From Promethearchaeota archaeon (GTDB taxonomy: Archaea > Asgardarchaeota > Lokiarchaeia > Sigyniarchaeales > SOKP01): 5,061 nucleotides of DNA. The translations under genes were made by a program, and so were the position numbers. The notes under the pieces are model-generated. The model saw only the letters and a list, made by a program, of their open reading frames with translations, was not told where the DNA came from and did not search any database. Of the stretch, positions 1 through 5,061 are shown in pieces (positions within the stretch are counted from its first letter, which is position 1; every line of letters starts with the position of its first letter). Location: contig DXJM01000397.1 of NCBI GenBank assembly GCA_019057355.1, positions 1 through 5,061 on the forward strand, written 5' to 3'.

Positions 1-1
1 A

Positions 2-343
2 AAAGTTGATTATGACCTTGGAATGATTAGATCTAGAGAATTGCTTAATATCTTGGAAAATCAATGTTATAATACAGACCTTTGCGTTTTAGACGGACAT
101 AAAGTAATTGAAGTAAAGAATTCATCAATTAACAAAGGAAGAGCAATTTCAAGGATTCTAACAGAAGATAAATGGGATTTTATCATGATCTTAGGAGATG
201 ATATAACAGATGAAGACATGTTCGAGATCGCTCCAGATACAGCTTATACCATAAAAGTTGGGCTTCGAAGGACAAAAGCAAGATATAATGTTATTTCTTA
301 TCATGATTCTCGAGCTATTCTGAAATCTCTATCTGATACATGA
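2..343 (+). CDS. otsB: Trehalose-6-phosphate phosphatase, C-terminal part (5' end outside window)
   Basis: This is the last 113 residues of a HAD-superfamily trehalose-phosphatase, which hydrolyses trehalose 6-phosphate to trehalose and phosphate in the cytoplasm. The reading frame is open from base 2, so the Met at 23 is internal and not a start. Seen directly: an Asn-Lys-Gly following a VIEVK strand (fragment residues 44-46), which fits the conserved Lys region of the family; the late HAD metal-binding motif GDDITDEDMF (residues 65-74), close to the GDDxTDxxxF of OtsB proteins; and the IKVG...TKARY segment that ends the family's core. The nucleophile Asp motif and cap domain lie upstream of the window. 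The fragment could be a free-standing OtsB or the phosphatase half of an OtsA-OtsB fusion; the window cannot tell. It is followed 67 bases later by the likely start of a TreT-type synthase, so both neighbours act in trehalose synthesis. Confidence 0.88.
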   Translation, partial: KVDYDLGMIRSRELLNILENQCYNTDLCVLDGHKVIEVKNSSINKGRAISRILTEDKWDFIMILGDDITDEDMFEIAPDTAYTIKVGLRRTKARYNVISYHDSRAILKSLSDT

Positions 344-377
344 GATAATATATTGTACAAAAAGAAACTAGATAAAA

Positions 378-385
378 TTATAAAT
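378..385 (+). promoter_or_regulatory. TATA box TTATAAAT ahead of the TreT-like gene
   Basis: This is the same octamer as in the two other intergenic gaps. It is preceded by the purine-rich GATAAAA (371-377), which resembles a TFB recognition element. Archaeal transcription normally starts about 25-27 bases downstream of the box centre, here roughly 406-409, right next to the in-frame ATA/ATT codons at 405-413. AT richness makes chance matches easy; the recurrence at similar spacing is the main support. Confidence 0.5.
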
Positions 386-389
386 TTAA

Positions 390-509
390 AAAAAAAAAGG
401 TGAAATAATTATTTATTCAAAAGAAACTCATAAAAAAGATAGTTCTTACAAAATATTACCTCAGTATGCCTCAATCATAGGTTATGGAAATCTGAGTGAT
501 ATTATTAAA
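390..509 (+). other. Probable N-terminal coding extension of the TreT-like protein, no ATG/GTG/TTG start
   Basis: The frame of the glycosyltransferase is open back to the TAA at 387-389. Translation of 411-509 gives 33 residues including SSYKILPQYASIIG and NLSDIIK. These resemble the usual TreT N-terminus, where a short 'L.DY..I+G' segment and a helix precede the (V/I)NST..GGGV loop. The stretch holds no in-frame ATG, GTG or TTG; candidates are ATA 405, ATT 408 and ATT 411, with CTG only at 492. Starting at 411 would give 414 residues, about the family's usual length. That this is coding is inferred from family resemblance recalled from memory. A sequence error or a mutated start codon are the alternatives. 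Confidence 0.6.
398..403 (+). promoter_or_regulatory. Shine-Dalgarno-like AGGTGA before a non-AUG start
   Basis: AGGTGA matches six bases of the sequence complementary to the archaeal 16S rRNA 3' end (AGGAGGTGAT). It follows an 11-A run (388-398). Seven bases separate it from the in-frame ATT at 411, a normal spacing, whereas the first ATG at 510 is over 100 bases away and has no such site before it. It therefore supports initiation near 411. It would be used only if transcription starts upstream of it, for example by read-through from the phosphatase gene. Confidence 0.5.
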
Positions 510-1655
510 ATGGCGGGACCCCTTTATGAGAAAAGAATTACTCATATCAATTCAACTTTATATGGTGGTGGTGTTGTTGAGATACTAAATGATCTCGTTA
601 TAATGATGAATGAGCTTGGAATTGACACGGAATGGCAACAAATTAAAGGAACTCCTGACTTTTTTACCACGACCAAGATAATTCACAACGCATTGCAAGG
701 TGCTAAAAAAGGTCTTTCTAAGAATAGAAAAAATATATATCTCGATGTAAATAGAAGAAACTCCATTTATAATCATCTAGAAGACACCGATTGCGTGATA
801 ATTCATGACCCCCAACCGTTACCGATTATTAAATATTACAATAAACGCCAGCCTTGGATATGGAGATGCCACATTGATATTACAAATAGGAATCCTCGTG
901 TTTGGAGGTTTTTGAAGGGTTTTATTAATGATTATGATGCGATGATTGTATCCATGGATAAATACAAGCAAGTCGTAGATTTACCTCAACACATCATCCA
1001 GCCGTCCATAAATCCTTTCAATGATAAGAATAAGGAATTAAATGAAGAGGAAATAGAATATTACTTGCATAAATACAATATTGAGACCGATAAACCAATT
1101 ATATCCCAGATTTCAAGGTTTGATAATTGGAAAGATCCTATCGGGGTGATAAATTCATTTAAGATGATTAAAAAGAAATTTGATTGTCGACTTGTCTTAT
1201 TGGGGAACATGGCTCAAGATGATCCGGAAGGACAAGAAATATACAGTAATCTCATGTCATACGTGGAAAATGAAAATGATATAATCGTTTCAACAGCAGA
1301 AAGTAGTATCTTAGTAAATGCGCTCCAAAGATTTTCTAAAGTCGTCATTCAAAAATCAATTCGAGAAGGTTTTGCTTTAACAGTAAGCGAGGCTCTTTGG
1401 AAAGGAACACCCGTGGTGGGAGGAAATGTTGGGGGCATACCATTACAGGTTTTGGAAGGAAAAACAGGATTTTTAGTGAATAGCGTTGAAGAATGTGCTG
1501 AGAGAACCTTAAAAATCTTGAAAGACCCACAACTAGGGATAGCAATGGGAGAAGCAGGAAAAGAACATGTCAAGAATAATTTCTTGATGACAAGACAATT
1601 AGTAGATTATATCAAATTGATCAAGCAATATGTAATAAACTATAAAGTGAACTAG
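510..1655 (+). CDS. treT: GT4 glycosyltransferase, trehalose synthase TreT type
   Basis: Predicted to make trehalose from NDP-glucose (usually ADP- or UDP-glucose) and glucose, a reversible reaction of the TreT family, in the cytoplasm. The fold is GT-B, family GT4. Numbered from ATG 510: the N-terminal HINST and glycine loop YGGGVVEIL (18-26) are hallmarks of TreT; HDPQPLP (99-105) and WRCHIDIT (118-125) follow in the acceptor domain; the donor domain opens near 195 with SRFDNWKDP (202-210), in which Arg203 and Lys208 fit donor-phosphate binding; the retaining-GT4 EX7E motif is Glu286 and Glu294; then comes GGNVGGIPLQV (304-314). From this ATG the protein has 381 residues, some 33 short of the family. 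The missing N-terminus is encoded in frame upstream to about 411, so 510 is kept only as the first conventional start and 411 is preferred biologically. The gene lies between a trehalose-phosphatase and two MscS genes. A related trehalose phosphorylase or sucrose-synthase-like role is less likely. Confidence 0.85.
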   Translation: MAGPLYEKRITHINSTLYGGGVVEILNDLVIMMNELGIDTEWQQIKGTPDFFTTTKIIHNALQGAKKGLSKNRKNIYLDVNRRNSIYNHLEDTDCVIIHDPQPLPIIKYYNKRQPWIWRCHIDITNRNPRVWRFLKGFINDYDAMIVSMDKYKQVVDLPQHIIQPSINPFNDKNKELNEEEIEYYLHKYNIETDKPIISQISRFDNWKDPIGVINSFKMIKKKFDCRLVLLGNMAQDDPEGQEIYSNLMSYVENENDIIVSTAESSILVNALQRFSKVVIQKSIREGFALTVSEALWKGTPVVGGNVGGIPLQVLEGKTGFLVNSVEECAERTLKILKDPQLGIAMGEAGKEHVKNNFLMTRQLVDYIKLIKQYVINYKVN

Positions 1656-1673
1656 AACCTCGCTTTCTCAAGA

Positions 1674-1691
1674 TATTTATATTTATTTTTT
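1674..1691 (+). terminator. T-rich tract, possible archaeal terminator
   Basis: A T-rich run ending in six consecutive T residues (1686-1691) lies just after the TreT-like gene and upstream of the next promoter. Archaeal RNA polymerase terminates on oligo-T without needing a hairpin. In such AT-rich DNA the assignment is weak. Confidence 0.3.
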
Positions 1692-1702
1692 AACATTAAA
1701 AC

Positions 1703-1710
1703 TTATAAAT
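1703..1710 (+). promoter_or_regulatory. Archaeal TATA box TTATAAAT, leaderless promoter of the mscS pair
   Basis: The box starts 29 bases before ATG 1732 and its centre lies about 25-26 bases before it, so transcription should start at or next to the ATG. The bases just ahead (CATTAAAAC, 1694-1702) are A-rich, as expected for a TFB recognition element. No Shine-Dalgarno sequence precedes the ATG, consistent with a leaderless mRNA. Confidence 0.65.
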
Positions 1711-1731
1711 GACCTGTTATCAATATATGTT

Positions 1732-2682
1732 ATGAAACGATTTTATCGTGTCCTTTTATACATTGTCTTAAGCGTTATAGCAATAATCATATTCATCTTT
1801 TCTGGGTGGAAGCCTGAAGTAATTAATCTGATAATCATTAACATAATCCTTTTCATACTAAGAAAACCATTAAAAAACTTTATGACCTATGTATTCAAGA
1901 AGCCCTTCCATCGGACAATCATGTCAGCCCTCATTGACATTTTATGGGCAGTTTTCATTTTTTGGTTTATTTCTCTTTTTTCACAGGATCTTTTCATAGC
2001 CATGATCTCATTCCTTGTTGTAACAATTTCCTTTACCTTTAAAATAATCATAAATAATATTGCTTCTGGAGCACTCATGCTCACCTTAGAACAAATTGAG
2101 ATTGGAGATTTGATAGAAACGAACAATATTCAAGGAATTGTTGAAGAGATAAAACTAAACCATACAATTTTGGTTGAACTAGACGGTGTTGAGACTTTTA
2201 TACCGAATAGCAATATATTTGGCTCAACTTTTACGAAATTTTCCCATAAACGATTCAAGACGTTAGACCCTCTAAAAGTTGAGGAATTAAAAAAAAACAG
2301 AAGAGAATACCGGCAATATTTGGGTCGCTTAAAAAAAATTATGAAACTCCAAAAGAAAGTTACGCGATATGTCAAACAAGTAGAAATAATAAACGTAGTG
2401 GATCTTAATTCCCTTGAAGAATCTTTATCTGTAGTGTTTGATAAATACGAGAAGATACTTGGTAGGAGACCAGAATATCTCATTGACACAATAGAATGGG
2501 GAAGGGTGAAAATTAAATTATATCTCATATCTGAATTTTCTCAAGATGTTGTAAATAATCTTGACTCATTTTTACGAGATGTGGTTTTTCAATTATATTC
2601 AAAGGAAATTTACGATGGATGGATAGAATATAATGATGAATATGAGAAAATAACACTACCATACGAGGAGGATTTGGAATAA
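1732..2682 (+). CDS. MscS-family mechanosensitive channel subunit, first of tandem pair
   Basis: Membrane channel of the small-conductance mechanosensitive family, expected to open under membrane tension and release solutes on hypo-osmotic shock. The 316 residues show TM segments near 5-25, 29-45 and 62-84, then a pore-lining helix 86-118 ending in NNIASG (108-113), the counterpart of SNLAAG in E. coli MscS. The beta domain follows with IEIGD (122-126), DGVETF (151-156) and the family signature IPNSN (157-161). A Lys/Arg-rich helical stretch (183-217) leads into a C-terminal alpha/beta domain. Aligned by hand on Asn109 = E. coli Asn117, the gate Leu109 is replaced by Phe101, the helix-packing glycines are Ser or Val, and Lys104 sits at the Gln112 position, so this is a divergent pore. 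The usual RPF before G-D is also lost (LEQIEIGD). It starts leaderless at 1732 and its stop overlaps the next gene's start. Confidence 0.85.
   Translation: MKRFYRVLLYIVLSVIAIIIFIFSGWKPEVINLIIINIILFILRKPLKNFMTYVFKKPFHRTIMSALIDILWAVFIFWFISLFSQDLFIAMISFLVVTISFTFKIIINNIASGALMLTLEQIEIGDLIETNNIQGIVEEIKLNHTILVELDGVETFIPNSNIFGSTFTKFSHKRFKTLDPLKVEELKKNRREYRQYLGRLKKIMKLQKKVTRYVKQVEIINVVDLNSLEESLSVVFDKYEKILGRRPEYLIDTIEWGRVKIKLYLISEFSQDVVNNLDSFLRDVVFQLYSKEIYDGWIEYNDEYEKITLPYEEDLE
2666..2673 (+). promoter_or_regulatory. Strong ribosome binding site AGGAGGAT for second mscS gene
   Basis: AGGAGGAT lies inside the end of the first mscS gene, 8 bases before ATG 2682. Its AGGAGG core matches the archaeal anti-Shine-Dalgarno sequence. 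With the TAATG stop/start overlap it indicates translational coupling and fixes the start of the downstream gene. Confidence 0.8.
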
Positions 2683-3569
2683 TGGCCCTATTTAATACGG
2701 ATCTTGAAGCCATAATCATTATATCTATTATTGCCGCTATTTTATACCTGATAAATAAGTTCATATCTAGTTTCCTTTCACGTATAAAAAAAATATCAAA
2801 CAAGAAAAAAAATTTATTAAATTTTGGTATAAGAATTGGTTCGATAATATTAGTGGTGTACCTAGTAATTGAGGGCTTTCCTTCATTTAAGTCAATACCT
2901 CCTCAATATACAGCAATACTTACAAGTTCTATAAGTACAGCTATAGCTTTCGTTTCTAGCGAAATTTTTTCAAATTTTATGGCAGGTTTATTATTAATAA
3001 TAATTGATCCCTTTGATTTAGGAGATATCGTCAAAATTGGTAATAAAAAAGGAGTTGTAATTTCATTTACACTTTCAAGGATTATTCTCGAAACCTACGA
3101 CCGAATTACAATTGATATAGCTAATAAACAAGTAGTTTCATCGAATATTATAAATTATACCAAGAAATTAAAAGATGTTAAAAATTTCCATGAATTTGAA
3201 AAAAAACTTAATTTTCCACAATATAAGGGTGAGGCTCATTTAGGAGGAGTTCTATTTGTTGATGAAAAAGAGAATGAAAAAGAATTGAAAGAACTCTATG
3301 AAAAACTGATTGAAGGTAAAAAAGAGTTAATCTATAATTTTACATTTAATATGCGTTATCCTTATAACCGATTACGTATAAAAATCCATCAAACGGATAA
3401 TTTATGCGTTAAATATAAGGAAAAATTTGGTTTCAAACCCAGGTTTCATATCATTAATTTTGGTAATGAAATTCATATAAAATTCCGCTTGATAGCTTTA
3501 AATACAAAATCTATAATGGAGTATCTACCAGAATTTGCAAAGGAAATTTTTAAAATCATTAAATCTTAA
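2682..3569 (+). CDS. MscS-family mechanosensitive channel subunit, second of tandem pair
   Basis: A second, distinct MscS-like channel protein of 295 residues. TM segments fall near 8-30 and 46-65, with the pore-lining helix at 76-109 ending in SNFMAG (97-102). The beta domain is closer to the canonical family than that of its neighbour: IDPFDLGD (108-115) corresponds to the family's RPF..G(D/E), followed by KKGVV (122-126) and SSNIINYTKK (153-162). The usual IPN signature is IAN here (146-148). The C-terminal half (about 165-295) is a Lys-rich alpha/beta cytoplasmic domain. Aligned on Asn98 = E. coli Asn117, Phe90 takes the gate Leu109 position and Glu94 the kink Gly113 position. The start shares one base with the previous stop (TAATG) and has a strong ribosome binding site, so both subunits should be made together in similar amounts. 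This makes a heteromeric channel plausible, though two separate homoheptamers remain possible. Confidence 0.86.
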   Translation: MALFNTDLEAIIIISIIAAILYLINKFISSFLSRIKKISNKKKNLLNFGIRIGSIILVVYLVIEGFPSFKSIPPQYTAILTSSISTAIAFVSSEIFSNFMAGLLLIIIDPFDLGDIVKIGNKKGVVISFTLSRIILETYDRITIDIANKQVVSSNIINYTKKLKDVKNFHEFEKKLNFPQYKGEAHLGGVLFVDEKENEKELKELYEKLIEGKKELIYNFTFNMRYPYNRLRIKIHQTDNLCVKYKEKFGFKPRFHIINFGNEIHIKFRLIALNTKSIMEYLPEFAKEIFKIIKS

Positions 3570-3620
3570 GAAAAAAGAAAAAAGAACCATAAATGCAATA
3601 GAAGTTAAAATAATAATTAC

Positions 3621-3634
3621 TATTTGTTGTTTTT
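3621..3634 (+). terminator. T-rich tract after the mscS pair
   Basis: TATTTGTTGTTTTT lies between the second mscS gene and the GH4 promoter and could terminate the mscS transcript by the archaeal oligo-T mechanism. It abuts the TATA box of the next gene. Weak evidence in AT-rich DNA. Confidence 0.25.
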
Positions 3635-3635
3635 A

Positions 3636-3643
3636 TTATAAAT
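3636..3643 (+). promoter_or_regulatory. Archaeal TATA box TTATAAAT, promoter of the GH4 gene
   Basis: The same octamer as before the other two genes, starting 27 bases ahead of ATG 3663. Expected transcription start is about 3663-3667, giving a leaderless or nearly leaderless mRNA. The flank just upstream is T-rich, so a TFB element is not evident. The position argues against the TTG at 3651 as start, because that codon would lie upstream of the transcript. Confidence 0.6.
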
Positions 3644-3662
3644 TCAATAATTGGATATAAGT

Positions 3663-4967
3663 ATGGGAAAGCTTAAAATTGTTCTTATTGGTGCAGGTTC
3701 TTTACAATTCGGTATAGGTACGGTTGGAGATATCATTCAAAGTGAAGTATTGAAAGGGTGTAGAATCTGCTTACATGATATCAATAGAGAAACGCTCGAT
3801 TTAGTTGCACAAGCTTGTAAAACAACTATCGAGGAGAAAAGACTTGACTTTATTTTAGAGTCTACAACCAATAGACTTGAGGCATTCGATAAGGCTAATT
3901 ATATCATCAATTCATTGGAAGTAACTCCTCGATTCGAACTATGGGACCAGGATTATGAAATCCCAAGAAAATATGGAAATAAACAAATCATGGGTGAAAA
4001 TGGAGGTCCGGGAGGTCTTTTCCATTCCCTGCGCGTCATACCTCCAATCCTTGAAGCATGCGAAGATATTGTGAATATTTGCCCTGATGCATTATTTATA
4101 AATTATTCTAATCCTTTAAGCAGGATTTGCCTTGCTATCAAGAGAAAATTTCCTTCCCTTAAATTTGTGGGATTATGCCATGAATTTCACTTGTCAAAAG
4201 GAATTTATCAAAAACTTCTCAATACTCCCTTATCTAATCTTGAAATTATTGCCGGAGGGTTAAATCATTTTGGGGTTGTACTCAAAATGAAATATCTCGA
4301 ATCTGGAAAGGATGCTTACCCTGACTTCCGAGAAAAGCTTAATGGTTACTTAAAAGTAATAAAAGAAAAACGATTAGGAGATATGGACTTAATTTCATAT
4401 ATTTTTGAGAGATATGGTTATTTTCCTTACACCTCTGATTCACATTATGGAGAATACATCCATTGGGCATGGGATAAAGCAAATATTGAAGGTGTAAATA
4501 GTTTTAAGAATGGTTATAAGAAATATATCACGAATACGGGAAAAAAAATTAAACGCTTGATTTTAAAAGGTAAAGGTTCTCAACTCGTAAAACCAGATGG
4601 AGAAAGAGCAATCCCCATCATTGAAGGAATTCTTACAGATGCACAGTACATCGAACCTTCTGTGAATTTACCGAATGATGATGTCATAACAAACCTACCT
4701 AAAGATTTAGTCGTAGAATGCCCTGCGATTGTCAATAAAAAAGGACTCACGTCCATAAAACTAGGAGATTATCCAAAAGGGTTAGCAGCACTGTTGAGGA
4801 ATCAAGCCTCTGTCCAAGATCTTGTTGTTGAAGCGACCCTCACGGGATCAAGAGAAGTTGCCTTGCAAGCGCTCCTCGCTGATCCAACAGTTAATAGTGC
4901 CACTCAAGCAGAGAGCATTTTAGAAGAAATGCTAGATGCTCAAAAAAGATATATTCATCTCAAATAA
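3663..4967 (+). CDS. GH4 family NAD- and metal-dependent alpha-glycosidase
   Basis: A 434-residue cytoplasmic glycoside hydrolase of family GH4, whose members cleave glycosides by oxidising the sugar at C3 with bound NAD, eliminating the aglycone and re-adding water, with a divalent metal such as Mn2+. Residues from ATG 3663: the Rossmann motif GAGS (10-13) with acidic Asp39 ending the second strand; ENGGPGG (112-118); NYSNP (147-151); the metal ligands Cys172 in CHE (172-174) and His202 in GLNH (199-202); and SDSHYGEY (258-265), the active-site segment after the insertion. The C-terminus (CPAIVN, then RNQASVQDLVVEA and ALQALLADPTV) is typical GH4. CHE rather than CHS is also seen in LplD-type alpha-galacturonidases, so the substrate could be an alpha-glucoside, alpha-galactoside or uronide. 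No signal peptide is seen. The ATG is preferred over the in-frame TTG at 3651 because it fits the TATA box and the family N-terminus (KLKIVLIGAG). A link to trehalose breakdown is suggested only by position. Confidence 0.88.
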   Translation: MGKLKIVLIGAGSLQFGIGTVGDIIQSEVLKGCRICLHDINRETLDLVAQACKTTIEEKRLDFILESTTNRLEAFDKANYIINSLEVTPRFELWDQDYEIPRKYGNKQIMGENGGPGGLFHSLRVIPPILEACEDIVNICPDALFINYSNPLSRICLAIKRKFPSLKFVGLCHEFHLSKGIYQKLLNTPLSNLEIIAGGLNHFGVVLKMKYLESGKDAYPDFREKLNGYLKVIKEKRLGDMDLISYIFERYGYFPYTSDSHYGEYIHWAWDKANIEGVNSFKNGYKKYITNTGKKIKRLILKGKGSQLVKPDGERAIPIIEGILTDAQYIEPSVNLPNDDVITNLPKDLVVECPAIVNKKGLTSIKLGDYPKGLAALLRNQASVQDLVVEATLTGSREVALQALLADPTVNSATQAESILEEMLDAQKRYIHLK

Positions 4968-4994
4968 TGTAAATCAAAATATTTAATTGGTGGC

Positions 4995-5060
4995 TCAAAA
5001 TTTTGTTCCAACGCCAGTCATCTTAAAATTTAAAAGCGCATCTCCTTCTTTTCCAAATCT
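4995..5060 (-). CDS. Possible C-terminal end of a converging gene (cut by window edge)
   Basis: On the minus strand a frame is open from the window edge to a TGA at 4997-4995 and encodes 21 residues, RFGKEGDALLNFKMTGVGTKF. The composition is protein-like, and the stop falls 27 bases after the GH4 stop, as expected for two converging genes. The other minus frames hit stops sooner within this edge. The piece is too short to identify a family, and chance openness over 66 bases is quite possible. Confidence 0.35.
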   Translation of the reverse strand, partial: RFGKEGDALLNFKMTGVGTKF

Positions 5061-5061
5061 C

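Noticed and set aside
400..402. GTG at 400 as a start codon
   Set aside because: It is in a different frame from the glycosyltransferase and meets TAA after two codons; it would work only if a base were missing nearby.
492..494. CTG as the start of the TreT-like protein
   Set aside because: It would still drop most of the conserved N-terminal segment and has no ribosome binding site or suitably placed TATA box; the 405-413 codons fit better.
585..776. Minus-strand 63-codon open frame inside the TreT-like gene
   Set aside because: It overlaps the conserved N-terminal domain of the glycosyltransferase and has no family resemblance.
1345..1573. Two overlapping minus-strand open frames of 66 and 74 codons inside the TreT-like gene
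   Set aside because: They lie opposite the conserved EX7E and GGNVGG region of the glycosyltransferase, whose conservation explains the openness; no ribosome site or recognisable domain is seen.
1887..2803. Minus-strand open frames of 79, 132 and 92 codons across the mscS genes
   Set aside because: They mirror hydrophobic and Lys-rich coding sequence of two clear MscS genes, and their translations show no domain or promoter.
3570..3588. Repeated GAAAAAA units after the second mscS gene
   Set aside because: Two short purine-rich copies in AT-rich intergenic DNA, too short to call a functional repeat.

Overview
The window most likely comes from an AT-rich archaeon. The main evidence is the promoters. 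All three intergenic gaps that precede a gene start carry the same TATA box, TTATAAAT. Two of these sit 27 and 29 bases (box start to start codon) ahead of an ATG that has no Shine-Dalgarno sequence, the layout of archaeal leaderless genes. Lys-, Ile- and Asn-rich proteins and the content (a TreT-type trehalose synthase, tandem MscS channels, a GH4 glycosidase) fit an AT-rich archaeon, possibly of Asgard/Promethearchaeota type, but the phylum is a guess.

Layout, all on + except the right edge: (1) 2-343, C-terminal end of a trehalose-6-phosphate phosphatase (OtsB-type HAD hydrolase), cut by the window edge. (2) About 411 (or ATG 510) to 1655, a GT4 glycosyltransferase of the TreT trehalose synthase type; family-like coding sequence continues 33 codons upstream of the first ATG, so its real start seems to be a non-AUG codon. 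(3) 1732-2682 and (4) 2682-3569, two different MscS-family mechanosensitive channel subunits whose stop and start overlap as TAATG. (5) 3663-4967, an NAD/metal-dependent GH4 glycosidase with its own promoter. (6) 4995-5060 on the minus strand, a possible C-terminal end of a converging gene.

Read together, genes 1-4 look like an osmoadaptation cluster: two enzymes that build the compatible solute trehalose, followed by two channel subunits that could release solutes on hypo-osmotic shock. The arrangement recalls the trehalose operon of the crenarchaeon Thermoproteus tenax (trehalose-phosphate synthase/phosphatase, a glycosyltransferase, a small mechanosensitive channel). The GH4 enzyme may add an alpha-glycoside-degrading arm, but its substrate cannot be read from sequence.

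The points most worth a second look are the non-AUG start of the TreT-like gene and the two coupled, divergent MscS subunits. The latter carry opposite charges (Lys104 in one, Glu94 in the other) at neighbouring positions of the pore helix, which suggests a heteromeric channel. No RNA genes, CRISPR arrays or mobile elements were seen, and no gene-free stretch exceeds 300 bases.
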